The notes beneath the pieces were generated by a model. It worked only from the letters and a program-made list of their open reading frames with translations, had not been told where the DNA came from and ran no database searches. A program made the translations under genes and the position numbers. A DNA stretch of 38,817 nucleotides from Deltaproteobacteria bacterium (lineage in GTDB: Bacteria; Desulfobacterota; Binatia; DP-6), in NCBI GenBank assembly GCA_005879585.1, contig VBKG01000329.1, positions 1-38,817 on the forward strand, read 5' to 3'. This document shows, piece after piece, positions 30,068 through 38,407 of the stretch. The first letter of the stretch is position 1. Every line of letters begins with the position of its first letter.

Positions 30068-31927
30068 TTACGGCGTCGCAGCGGCGGCGGCGAGAGCACC
30101 AGCCGAGCGCACCATCAGGTCGACGGTGTAGATCCTCATCAGCTGGAACGACAGCCGATGGACCGAGCCGCGGTTCTCGAGGCGGGTCGCGGCGGTGATG
30201 CGGTCGGCGATCGCGCGGCGGTCCCAGAGGTCGGCGCGCAGGTCGTCGGCGAGCGCCCGGAGCGCCCGGCCGTCGCGCAGGAACTCGAAGTTGCCCCAGC
30301 CGAGCCGCGGCTGCGGCACGCGGCCACGGCTCGCGAAGTAGAGCCGCCACCGGCCGTCGTCGACCTGCTTCCGCACGAAGCGCGTCAGCTCCTGCGCCAC
30401 CACCGGGGCGCCGGCCGGCACCAGCGCCGCGCTCGATGGATAGCGCAGCAGCGCCGGGACGTAGCGGCGGAGCATGTCGCGGTTCAGCGTGTTGTGGATC
30501 TTCGTGCGGACCGGAATGCGCGTCGCGAGGGCGAGGAGGTCGCGATCGGTAAACGGCATGGTGACGTCGAGCTCGGCGCGGCAGCTGAGGATCTGCGCGT
30601 TGATGTACTGGGTGCCGCGCTGCTCGGTCACGAACGCCTCGACGAGCTCGTCGCCCGTGACGACGCCGCGCCGCTCGAGCCGATCGAGCGCCGCCTCGAT
30701 GTCGCCGTTGAGCGACGCCGGCGGATCGGGCACGCCGTCCCACGCGGCGGGTGCGAGATACCATGGCTTCGCCACCCGCCGGGCGAGGAGGAGATCGCGC
30801 GCGGCGCGCTGCCCGTTCCGGGTCCCGACGGAGCGGCCGAGCAGCCCGGCCGCGACGGCGGCGATCTTTCGTCGTCCACCCAGGACCATCGCCGGGCCGT
30901 AGTGACCGCCGAGCACTTCGCCGTAGACGCCGGCAGAGACCGACTCGACGCCCGCCGCCGCCAGCACGTTTCCCGCGCGGTGCCAGTGCGGGAACATGAC
31001 GTTCTCGGTGCGCGCGAACCCGCGCTCGAGCGCGTCGAGGTCGTAGAGGGCGTCGCCGAGCGGTTCGCGGTGGAGCGCGACGGATGCCCAGTCGCAGATG
31101 CGCGCCACGAGGCCGAGCTCGCGGCTCTGGAGGTCGCCGTGCGTGTAAGCGAGCAGACGCTCGGCGCCGAGCTGCCCGAGCATCGCCGCGAACAGCGTCC
31201 GGGAGTCCCAACCGCCGGACATCATGACGGCATGTCGCCCCGGACCCGGGAGGCTTCGCCGGACGGCGTCGCCGAGCGCGCTCCACGCCCGCGCGACGGC
31301 ATCGCGATCCGCGCCGTCGGCGTCGCGGCCGCCCGCCCAGAACCCGCTCGTCTCGCGCAGCGCCAGGCGACCGCCGGGCTCCCAGCGGAGGACCTGTCCC
31401 GGCAGGAGGCGGCGGATGTCCGCGAACTGCGTCCGGCCGCCGAGCGTCGAATACCGCTCGACCACCTCGAGGACGCCGAGCAGGTCCGGCGATGCCCCGA
31501 GGAGCCGCGCCAGCGGCCGAAGCCGGCTGCTGAAAACGAGCCCGCCGCGCACGACCGCGTAATAGAGCGGGAACGAGCCGGTCCACTCCGTCGCCAGGTG
31601 CCACGCGCCCGAGCGTGGATCGACGGCGACCACGTTTCCCTTGCACGCCGGGTCGAGCTCGAGGTCGCCGGCGCGCCATCGATAGAGCGACGCGGCGCCC
31701 GCAGCGAACCGGGCCGCGAGCGCGTAGATCGACAGCTCGCCGTCTACCGCGACGTGCTCGCCCGCGGGCGCGACGTGGAGGGCCGAGCGCGCTCCGAAGG
31801 CATGCCCGCCGAGCATCCCGCCGCCCACGCGCATGGCCTCGCTCGCCCCGTAGGTCGTCGCGAAGTCCGTGCGGAGCGCCGCACAGATGTCGGGCGCGAC
31901 GCCAGCGCCACCGAAGATTCCGGGCAT
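30068..31927 (-). CDS. Asparagine-synthetase homologue with inactivated glutaminase site
   Basis: A 619-aa two-domain protein of the AsnB fold. The N-terminus reads MPGIFGGAG: the catalytic Cys2 of the glutaminase domain is Pro, and the glutamine-binding NGEIYN of normal enzymes is replaced by VDGELSIY (62-69), so this domain should be dead. The synthetase domain keeps the PP-loop SGGWDSR (237-243) and later TMPFTDRDLLALATRIP, so adenylation is plausible. It may use free ammonia or another amine, as in beta-lactam-synthetase-like or lasso-peptide-cyclase-like relatives, perhaps to amidate a uronic acid. That chemistry is inferred. It starts 20 bases after the 42-aa microprotein. Confidence 0.87.
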   Translation of the reverse strand: MPGIFGGAGVAPDICAALRTDFATTYGASEAMRVGGGMLGGHAFGARSALHVAPAGEHVAVDGELSIYALAARFAAGAASLYRWRAGDLELDPACKGNVVAVDPRSGAWHLATEWTGSFPLYYAVVRGGLVFSSRLRPLARLLGASPDLLGVLEVVERYSTLGGRTQFADIRRLLPGQVLRWEPGGRLALRETSGFWAGGRDADGADRDAVARAWSALGDAVRRSLPGPGRHAVMMSGGWDSRTLFAAMLGQLGAERLLAYTHGDLQSRELGLVARICDWASVALHREPLGDALYDLDALERGFARTENVMFPHWHRAGNVLAAAGVESVSAGVYGEVLGGHYGPAMVLGGRRKIAAVAAGLLGRSVGTRNGQRAARDLLLARRVAKPWYLAPAAWDGVPDPPASLNGDIEAALDRLERRGVVTGDELVEAFVTEQRGTQYINAQILSCRAELDVTMPFTDRDLLALATRIPVRTKIHNTLNRDMLRRYVPALLRYPSSAALVPAGAPVVAQELTRFVRKQVDDGRWRLYFASRGRVPQPRLGWGNFEFLRDGRALRALADDLRADLWDRRAIADRITAATRLENRGSVHRLSFQLMRIYTVDLMVRSAGALAAAAATP

Positions 31928-31947
31928 GGGTTGGGTCCTGAGGCTGC

Positions 31948-32076
31948 TTACTCGACGTAGCCGAGGTCTTCGAGGCGCTTGCGGACCTCGGCTTCCTCGT
32001 CTTCGGTGTAGCCGCTGTCGGCGGGCCGCTCGTCGTCCGGCTTCTTCTCGGGATCGTCACCGCGGCGGTCACGCAT
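31948..32076 (-). CDS. 42-aa microprotein with LGY tail
   Basis: A very small, highly charged protein. Its N-terminal half is disordered-looking (RDRRGDDPEKKPDDERPADSG). Its C-terminal half is a likely amphipathic helix, YTEDEEAEVRKRLEDLGYVE. The last residues (RLxxLGYVE) match the extreme C-termini of the AlkP enzyme at 22596 (RLTALGYLE) and the sulfatase-fold enzyme at 24273 (RLRALGYVN). The start is well supported: ATG at 32076 has AGGAGA seven bases upstream, and the gene overlaps the GTPase end by eight bases. Such tails are common on sulfatase-like enzymes; a free-standing copy suggests a dissociated targeting or regulatory peptide. The function is unknown. Confidence 0.78.
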   Translation of the reverse strand: MRDRRGDDPEKKPDDERPADSGYTEDEEAEVRKRLEDLGYVE

Positions 32077-33016
32077 CACCGGTTCTCCTCTCCTCGTCGA
32101 TCTCGCAGGCAACGAGCTCGCGCTCGATGCGCGCGCGGTGGCGGTCGAGGTCCCGCCCGATGAAGACGGCCTGGCTCTCGGTGCCTGCCTCGTCGAGCCG
32201 GATCCACGTGATCTCGTGGCGGCCACAGGTGAAGTTGAAGAGCGCTCGCCAGTCGCGGCCCGCGAAGCGGACGATCCCCTTCGCGCGGAGCACGTCGCGC
32301 GGCAGGCGCCCGAGCACGCGCTCGAACGCCTCCTGACGGAGCGGACGCGCCGAGTGGTACACGAAGCTGCCGATGCCGTCCGCCGCGAGATGGTTCGTCG
32401 GGTGCTGGGCGCGCTGGCGATACGCGGCGACGCCGGTGGCGAAGAGCACCTCGCTGTCGAGCGCGCCACGCACGCTCCGGAAGCGCTCGGCGCGCGGGTT
32501 GAGCCGCGTGAGCCGGCGCTCGACGGCCGCGAGCGCCGTGTCGTCGACGAGGTCGGTCTTGTTGACGACCAGGAAATCGGCGGCCTCGATCTGCGCCCGT
32601 GCCACCTCGGTCTCCGCGAGGTGACGCTTCACATTGGCCGCGTCGACGACCGTGATCACGGCATCGAGGCCGAGGCCCGCGTTCTTCACCCGGTATGCCA
32701 GCGGCTCGGGGTCGGCGAGCCCGGTCGACTCGATGATCACCAGGTGGGGCTTCGCCGTTTCGATGATCTCCTGGATCGCCAGGTCGAACCGGTAGTCGTC
32801 GATCGAGCAGCAGATGCACCCGCTCGACAGCTCGACCATCTTCTCGACGTTGGCGAGCCCGGTGATGACCCTGCCGTCGATCCCGACCTCGCCGATCTCG
32901 TTCATGATGACGGCAACCGGTTTGCCGCGGAGCCCGTGCGCGAGCACGTGGCCAAGGAGCGTCGTCTTCCCGCTCCCGAGGAAGCCGGTCAGGATGTCGA
33001 CGGCGACGGTCCGCAT
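32069..33016 (-). CDS. CobW/COG0523 family GTPase (metal chaperone)
   Basis: A 315-aa G3E-type GTPase. Walker A GFLGSGKT is at 11-18 and the metal-binding CxCC is C67, C69 and C70 in SSGCICCSIDDYRFDL. Walker B is in VIIESTGLADPEPL and the base-specificity motif is NKTD. The C-terminal CobW_C domain contains FVYHSARPLRQEAFERVL and AGRDWRALFNFTCGRHE. Family members insert or deliver zinc, cobalt or nickel. It lies 42 bases after the AlkP gene at 33059 and directly before the microprotein, so it may metallate the zinc-dependent AlkP-fold enzymes; this link is inferred from position. Confidence 0.93.
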   Translation of the reverse strand: MRTVAVDILTGFLGSGKTTLLGHVLAHGLRGKPVAVIMNEIGEVGIDGRVITGLANVEKMVELSSGCICCSIDDYRFDLAIQEIIETAKPHLVIIESTGLADPEPLAYRVKNAGLGLDAVITVVDAANVKRHLAETEVARAQIEAADFLVVNKTDLVDDTALAAVERRLTRLNPRAERFRSVRGALDSEVLFATGVAAYRQRAQHPTNHLAADGIGSFVYHSARPLRQEAFERVLGRLPRDVLRAKGIVRFAGRDWRALFNFTCGRHEITWIRLDEAGTESQAVFIGRDLDRHRARIERELVACEIDEERRTGDA

Positions 33017-33058
33017 TTCAGAGGAATCGTATCAGAATTTCGCCGGCGACCGTCCCCG

Positions 33059-34447
33059 TCAAACCAGGGGGCGGCCGGCGAGCCCGGCGGGCACGGGCTG
33101 TCCGAGGAGACGGAGCAGCGTCGGCGCGACGTCGTAGATCGAGACGTCGGGCAGCGCGCCGCGGAGCGGCGCCGGCGCACCCGCCGTGGACAGCACGAAG
33201 ATGCCGTACCAGTCGTGGTTGGCTTCGTCCGGCCCGGTGTCGTTGTCGAAGGTGTGGATGCCGCCCATGCCGACGGCGCCCACGGAGCGCCAGTCGAGGT
33301 CGCCGAAGTACACGATGAGATCGGGCGCGACGCCGTTCACCGCGCGATAGATGTCCTCGGGACGATACGCCGTGGAGCCGATGTTCCGTCCCGCGGGATC
33401 CGGGATGGCCTCGATCCCGGCGATGAGGTCCGAGCGCACCCGCTCGTAGTCGGCGGGGTCGATCGTGCCCGACGGCTCGCGCCCGCGGACGTTCAGGAAG
33501 CAGCGCCCGTAGTACCCCCCGTCGCCCCACGCCCGGGTCGCCCCCCAATCGATCGGCACGCGCCCGATGGGCGTCGGCTTGGCCGGCGTGGTCGCGAGCT
33601 TCAGGTACCCCTCGCGGATCAGCCACTCGTTGAAACAGATGCCGCCGTCCATCTTCTTCGCGCCGTGGTCGGAGACGACGGCGACGAGCGTGTCGGAGGG
33701 ACAGGCAGCGAGCAGCTCGGCGAGCTCGCGGTCGACGTAGCGGTAGTAGTCGAGGATCGCGGATTCGAACGGGTTGCCACGCTCGTAGCGGTGGTGCGCC
33801 GGATCCATGTAGCTCCAGAAGCCATGGTGGATCCGGTCGACCCCCATCTCGACCAGCATGCAGAAATCCCACGGTCGCGTCCGGACGAGGTGCTTTGCGA
33901 GCGTGAGGTGCTTCTCGGTCTTGCGATACACGCGCTCGAGAAGCCCCGCCTTGTCGGCCGTGCGAAAGTCCTCGACGTCGAGCACGTAGCCGTCGGTCAC
34001 GCGCTCCACCTCGGCCTTGAGGTCGGGCGGATAGGTGTAGGCGCTCCCGGTCGACGGGGTGAGGAAGCAGCTCACCATCTCGCCGTTCAGCGGCGAGGGC
34101 GGATAGGTCTGCGGCACGCCGAGGACCAGGCAGTGGAGCCCGGCGGCGCCGAGCCAGTCCCACAGCCGCGGCACACGGACGAGCGCCGAGTTGGCGAACG
34201 CGTAGCCGTCGTACGAGTGGTCCTTGCGGTTGCGAAAGCCGTAGAAGCCGAGCTCACCGGGATCGTGGCTCGACACCATCGCGGTCCAGGCGGGGACCGT
34301 GATCGGCGGGTTGGTCGACCGGAGCCGGGCGTGCGCGCCGCGGGCGATCAGGTCCGCGAGCGTCGGCAGCGCGCCCCGCCATCGATCGAACACGAGGGCC
34401 GGCGCCGCGGAGTCGAGCCCCACGACCAGCAGCTTCGGAAACGCCAT
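33059..34447 (-). CDS. AlkP-superfamily phosphohydrolase/phosphomutase (COG3379-like)
   Basis: A 462-aa AlkP-fold enzyme, paralogous to those at 22596 and 26129. It has KLLVVGLDSAAP with metal Asp12 and the nucleophile Thr50 in NPPITVPAWTAM. Also present are DRIHHGFWSYMDPAHHRYE, the metal motif VVSDHGAKKMDGGICFNEWL, and LNVRGREPSGTIDPADYERV. It ends PVPAGLAGRPLV and lacks the LGY tail of its relatives. There is no signal peptide. ATG 34447 is taken because it directly precedes the conserved strand; ATG 34480 would add 11 residues. Neither has a clear ribosome-binding site. It is flanked by the flippase and the CobW GTPase, so it is part of the glycan locus. Confidence 0.87.
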   Translation of the reverse strand: MAFPKLLVVGLDSAAPALVFDRWRGALPTLADLIARGAHARLRSTNPPITVPAWTAMVSSHDPGELGFYGFRNRKDHSYDGYAFANSALVRVPRLWDWLGAAGLHCLVLGVPQTYPPSPLNGEMVSCFLTPSTGSAYTYPPDLKAEVERVTDGYVLDVEDFRTADKAGLLERVYRKTEKHLTLAKHLVRTRPWDFCMLVEMGVDRIHHGFWSYMDPAHHRYERGNPFESAILDYYRYVDRELAELLAACPSDTLVAVVSDHGAKKMDGGICFNEWLIREGYLKLATTPAKPTPIGRVPIDWGATRAWGDGGYYGRCFLNVRGREPSGTIDPADYERVRSDLIAGIEAIPDPAGRNIGSTAYRPEDIYRAVNGVAPDLIVYFGDLDWRSVGAVGMGGIHTFDNDTGPDEANHDWYGIFVLSTAGAPAPLRGALPDVSIYDVAPTLLRLLGQPVPAGLAGRPLV

Positions 34448-34512
34448 GAGCGCGCGGCTCGAATGTCTAGCGAAGAGCATCCGCGGCCGCAAACCGCACG
34501 GCGCGGGGACCG

Positions 34513-35850
34513 CTACTCCGCAGCTTCGGCCGGTGCGAGGCGGCGGCCCCGTGCCGCCAGCTGGCGGTAGCCGTCGAGGTCGGCGCGGCCGATCAGCAAC
34601 GTCTCGGCCACGCTGCAACCCGATTCGCGCGCGAAGGCGACGAGCAGGATCAACGCGGCGGCGCTGTAGGAGACCGCGGTCGAGATCGCGGCGCCGGCGA
34701 TGCCCCAGCGCGGAATCAGCACCCAGTTGAGGCCGACGTTGATGCCGAGCGCCGTCGCGGCGGCGGCGATGTTGATCTCCTGTCGGTTCCGGCTCGTGAA
34801 GTTGCGGGTGAGGATCATGTAGAGCGAGATCATCACGATGCCCGGCAGCATGAGGCGCATCGGCAGGATCGCTCCCGCGTAGCGTTCCCCGAAGAGCAGC
34901 CGGATGCCCACGCCGCCGAAGAGCTCGTACCCGAGCGCGACCACCACCGTCATGAACAGCGTGTGGCGGCAGACGGCGGAGGTCTGCGCGTGCGCGTCCC
35001 GCTCCCCGGCCGCCGCGAGCCGCGGGTAGAGCACGGTGCCGGTGGCGTCGGAGATCTTGAGCAGGAGGTTCGTGAGGTTCGTCGCGACCGCGTAGAGGCC
35101 GACCTGCGCCGGGTCGAGCAGGAATCCAATCATGTACTGGTCGATCCGGAAGTGCAGCGTCGTCGCGAGGGTCTGCAGGTACGACTTGCTGCCGAACGTC
35201 ATCATGCCGCGCGCGAGGTGCGGGTCCCACGTCGGTCGGAGCGGCGCCGTCCGATGCACCCGGAGCGCCAGCCAGACGGTGACGCCGCCGACGACGAGCG
35301 TCTGGGTGATGATGGCGCCGGCGAGACCGGCGCGCAGCCAGAGGAGCGCGACGGCCATGCCGACGAGCCCGAACAGCGTCGGGGCGACCTGCTGGAAGTT
35401 GTACTCCCGGAAGCGCTCCTCGGCCTGCAGCACCGCGGAGAAGAACGTCTGCAGCAGCACGAACGGGAGCAGCAGGAGGACGGGCAGGATCGTGATCGGC
35501 GGCGCGCCCTTCAAGAAGTGGGCGAGGAACCAGCCGCGGCAGAGGAAGCAGACGACCGCGAGCCCGCCGCCGAGCCCGAGAGCCAGCCACAGCGAGTGCG
35601 ACGCGACGGCCGACGCCGACGCCCCCCGCCGCCGCATGAAGTAGACGTTGGCCTGCGGGATGCCGAGCTTCACGAAATTCGAGAGCGTGATCGGCAGCAA
35701 GGTGAGGAGCTGGTAGAGGCCGCGGTCGTGCGGCCCGAGCACGCGGGCGGTGATGATGCTCGTCCCCACTCCGAGACCCGTCGCCAGCATCTGGGCGCCG
35801 AAGACGCCCGCCGAGTCGCGGACGAACCGCCCGAGGCGCTTCTCAGCCAT
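34513..35850 (-). CDS. Polysaccharide flippase (Wzx/MATE-like, oligosaccharide exporter)
   Basis: A 445-aa integral membrane protein with about 12-14 hydrophobic segments. The N-terminus RFVRDSAGVFGAQMLATGLGVGTSIITARVLGPHDRGLY is characteristic of polysaccharide-biosynthesis exporters, as is YAVATNLTNLLLKISDATGTVLYPRLA in the middle. It would flip lipid-linked oligosaccharide units across the inner membrane. The start at 35850 overlaps the preceding glycosyltransferase gene by eight bases, indicating coupling. No Wzy polymerase is recognised in the window, though the large GT-C protein next door could be misread as one; its sequence looks more like a GT-C transferase. Confidence 0.9.
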   Translation of the reverse strand: MAEKRLGRFVRDSAGVFGAQMLATGLGVGTSIITARVLGPHDRGLYQLLTLLPITLSNFVKLGIPQANVYFMRRRGASASAVASHSLWLALGLGGGLAVVCFLCRGWFLAHFLKGAPPITILPVLLLLPFVLLQTFFSAVLQAEERFREYNFQQVAPTLFGLVGMAVALLWLRAGLAGAIITQTLVVGGVTVWLALRVHRTAPLRPTWDPHLARGMMTFGSKSYLQTLATTLHFRIDQYMIGFLLDPAQVGLYAVATNLTNLLLKISDATGTVLYPRLAAAGERDAHAQTSAVCRHTLFMTVVVALGYELFGGVGIRLLFGERYAGAILPMRLMLPGIVMISLYMILTRNFTSRNRQEINIAAAATALGINVGLNWVLIPRWGIAGAAISTAVSYSAAALILLVAFARESGCSVAETLLIGRADLDGYRQLAARGRRLAPAEAAE

Positions 35851-37738
35851 CGAGCCGCTCGGCGCCCGGGACAGCGGCGCGGGCCGCATGCAGGGCATAG
35901 AGCCCGTACTCGCCTTCACGTAGCACGGGATCGCACTCGGCGGTGATGAAGCCGCGCCACAGGCGGCCGACCGACGCCTCGAAGGGATCGCCGGCGGCGG
36001 AGAACGACGAGAGATCGACCGCCACGTGGCTCACGCCGAGGTCGCGGGCGGCTTCGGCCAGCGCCGCAGTCGACTCGATCGCGCGGTAGTCGATCAACCC
36101 CTGCTCGAGGTAGCTGCCGAGCACGAACGGGCGCTCGATGTAGTACGGGTGCGGGATCTTCTCGAGGACAAGGACCCGTCCGGTCGGCGGCACGGCGACG
36201 TTCGCCCGCTCCCAGAATGCGTAGCGCGGCGAGTAGCGACGCAGGAACTCGCCGGGCGCGAGCCGGCCGACGGCGACGCGGACCTGGTCCGGCCACATGG
36301 TGCCAAGATAGCGGGAGATGAGCATCAGGTTGCCAGCGATGGTGAGCACCACGACCGCGGCCGCGAGCCGCCGCCCGAGCAGCAGGGAAGCGGCCGGCAC
36401 CGTCGCCGCGAGGAGAAGGGCGACGCCGGGGAGCACGTAGCGGGGATGCGCCCACGCACCCGTCGAGATGATCGCCGCGTAGGCGAACCCGAGGCCCGCG
36501 ACCGCCAGCACCCTCGCGCGCCGCCGGCGCACCAGGACCAGCGCGGGGGCGAACGCGAGCATGAACGGGCTCACGTCCAGCGTCGCACGCGCAGCGTTCT
36601 CGAACGATTCCGGGTGCATGGTGAGGTCCCACGGAAAGCGCGCGACGGCGAGGCCCGCATAGGGCTCACCGTCCCGGCGCGTCGCGTAGGTCGACTGGTA
36701 CTGCCGGTAGTAGTCGGCGAGGTACTCGCTCGCCGCGGCGCTCCAGTGACGGCCGCCGAACACCTGGAAGCCGAAGGGGTAGATCGGGTTGCCGGTGTCG
36801 ACGGCGTTCCGGACGTAGCACGGGGTCGTGGCGAGAAGCGCCACGATCGCGAACCCGGCGACCAGCGTGGCGGCCCGCCGCAACGGCAGCGCGCGGCGGA
36901 GGAGCAGGAACACAAGCGCGCCACCCATCAGCGCCGGCACGAGGAGGCCCATCACCTTGCTCGCCCCCGCGAGGCCCGCCGCGAGCCCCGCGCGGCGCAC
37001 GTCGGCGGGCCGCCCGGTCTCCGTCCAGTCGAGGAGCGCCCCGAGCGCGAGGCATCCATAGAGCACGACCGGCATGTCGGAGCCGGCGTGCGTCATCATC
37101 GACCAGGTGATCGGCAGGGTGAAGAAGAGCGCAGCGGCCGCCGGTCCCGATTGCTCGCCGAGGTGGCGGCGGGTGAGCGCGCCGAGCGCGAGCGCCGTGA
37201 GGACGCCGAAGGCGCCGTTCAGATAACGCGCGAGCGCGCCGTCCGACAGCGCGAAGCCGATCGCGAAGAGGAAGTTCTGGAGGAACTGCATGTGTCCCCA
37301 GAAGCTCCAGGGCGTCGCGACGAGGCCGCCCGCCGCGGCATAGAGGCGCGGGTACGCGAGCTGGTACTTCGTCTGGTCGCCCCCCACCGGCGGCGCCACC
37401 ATGGCGAGCGTCTCGGCGACCAGCACGGCGGCGCAGACGAGAAGCAACGGCCACGCCGCGCCGAGCTGCCGGCCGTCGAGCGCACGCAGCGCGCGGACGA
37501 GGAGGCGGCGGCCGAGTACCACGACGACGACGCCGAGGCACGCGATGGGCACCGGTCGGAGCGCGTCGACTGCGGCAAGCCCGAGGCCGGCCGTTGCGAC
37601 GACGCCGAAGCCCGTCGCGACGCCCTCGACGAGCCAGTCCGCCTCGTCCGCGGGCAGCGCGCCGAGGACGCGCAGGCAGACGAGGCCGCCGGCGGTGGCC
37701 GCGCTCAGCACGAGCACGAGCAGCCCGAGATCGATCAT
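35843..37738 (-). CDS. Membrane glycosyltransferase, GT-C type
   Basis: A 631-aa polytopic protein with roughly 11-13 membrane segments followed by a soluble domain of about 130 residues. After the second group of helices comes MVAPPVGGDQTKYQLAYPRLYA (about 112-133), the first periplasmic loop where GT-C enzymes carry their catalytic Asp. GNPIYPFGFQVFGG and WAHPRYVLPGVALLL are also typical of PMT/ArnT-like proteins. Such enzymes use polyprenyl-phosphate sugars on the periplasmic side. The ATG overlaps the stop of a 54-aa membrane protein as ATGA. A WzyE/ligase-like role is a less likely alternative. Confidence 0.83.
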   Translation of the reverse strand: MIDLGLLVLVLSAATAGGLVCLRVLGALPADEADWLVEGVATGFGVVATAGLGLAAVDALRPVPIACLGVVVVVLGRRLLVRALRALDGRQLGAAWPLLLVCAAVLVAETLAMVAPPVGGDQTKYQLAYPRLYAAAGGLVATPWSFWGHMQFLQNFLFAIGFALSDGALARYLNGAFGVLTALALGALTRRHLGEQSGPAAAALFFTLPITWSMMTHAGSDMPVVLYGCLALGALLDWTETGRPADVRRAGLAAGLAGASKVMGLLVPALMGGALVFLLLRRALPLRRAATLVAGFAIVALLATTPCYVRNAVDTGNPIYPFGFQVFGGRHWSAAASEYLADYYRQYQSTYATRRDGEPYAGLAVARFPWDLTMHPESFENAARATLDVSPFMLAFAPALVLVRRRRARVLAVAGLGFAYAAIISTGAWAHPRYVLPGVALLLAATVPAASLLLGRRLAAAVVVLTIAGNLMLISRYLGTMWPDQVRVAVGRLAPGEFLRRYSPRYAFWERANVAVPPTGRVLVLEKIPHPYYIERPFVLGSYLEQGLIDYRAIESTAALAEAARDLGVSHVAVDLSSFSAAGDPFEASVGRLWRGFITAECDPVLREGEYGLYALHAARAAVPGAERLDG

Positions 37739-37899
37739 CGGGTGCTCAGGATGCCGACGTACCCGAGCCAGTAGATCAGGTAAACGATCGCCGCCCAGGC
37801 GCCGAGGATGAGGCGGAGCGCGTGGCGCGCCGAGTCGGGCGCCGCGGCGCGCGCTTCATCAATAGAGGAAGGGAACGATACGCTTGGTTCGAGCTGCAT
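37735..37899 (-). CDS. 54-aa single-helix membrane microprotein
   Basis: A short gene reading MQLEPSVSFPSSIDEARAA and ending with one hydrophobic helix, LRLILGAWAAIVYLIYWLGYVGIL, then STR. The stop overlaps the GT-C start in an ATGA, the usual sign of translational coupling, which is the main support for it. The start at 37899 overlaps the end of the upstream methyltransferase gene by 41 bases and has only a weak ribosome-binding site, so the true start could be further in. The family is unknown. It may be an accessory subunit of the GT-C enzyme. Confidence 0.6.
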   Translation of the reverse strand: MQLEPSVSFPSSIDEARAAAPDSARHALRLILGAWAAIVYLIYWLGYVGILSTR

Positions 37900-38407
37900 A
37901 CCGCGAGTACTCGGGGAACGTCCGTGCGAGCGCGTCGTCCTCGAGCTTCGTGCGGACGGCGAGCGCGAGGAGGGCGAGCGGGACGAGGACGAGGATCGAT
38001 CGGCAGCCGAGCGTCAGCGGCGCCCCGACGGCGATCGCCGCCTGCGCCACGTACATCGGATGCCGGAGACACCGATAGGGTCCGCGCGTGACGAGCGCGA
38101 CCCCGGTTCGAGGCTCGATGAAGGGCGAGAGCGCCTCGCCGAGCGCGTGGCCGGCGAGCCGGTAGCCGAGCACGCCGAGCGCGAACAGGACCACACCCGT
38201 CGGACGCCCGCGCTCCGCGCCGCCCACGAGGGCGGCTTCGAGGGGCGCGCCGGCCAGGAGGGCGTAGAACAGCAGATGATGCACGGTGACGAGCCAGACC
38301 GGCTCGTCGGGCGCCGCCTGCGCCGGGTCGAGGGGGACCGCCTCCGGATCCCGCACCCGTACGAGGAGCAGGACGAGCAGGACTGCGTATGCGACGCCCC
38401 ACCTCAC
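37859..38407 (-). CDS. ICMT/PEMT-like membrane methyltransferase
   Basis: A 182-aa membrane protein with about five hydrophobic segments. The C-terminal half carries the isoprenylcysteine-carboxyl-methyltransferase family signature: VTRGPYRCLRHPMYVAQAA, then RTKLEDDALARTFPEYSRYAARTKRIVPFLY with the acidic-Tyr motif that binds SAM. Family members methylate lipids, quinones or protein carboxylates; the substrate here is unknown. The GTG start overlaps the previous stop as GTGA, and a frame open further upstream is not conserved. It precedes the microprotein and GT-C gene in the same operon. Confidence 0.88.
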   Translation of the reverse strand: MRWGVAYAVLLVLLLVRVRDPEAVPLDPAQAAPDEPVWLVTVHHLLFYALLAGAPLEAALVGGAERGRPTGVVLFALGVLGYRLAGHALGEALSPFIEPRTGVALVTRGPYRCLRHPMYVAQAAIAVGAPLTLGCRSILVLVPLALLALAVRTKLEDDALARTFPEYSRYAARTKRIVPFLY

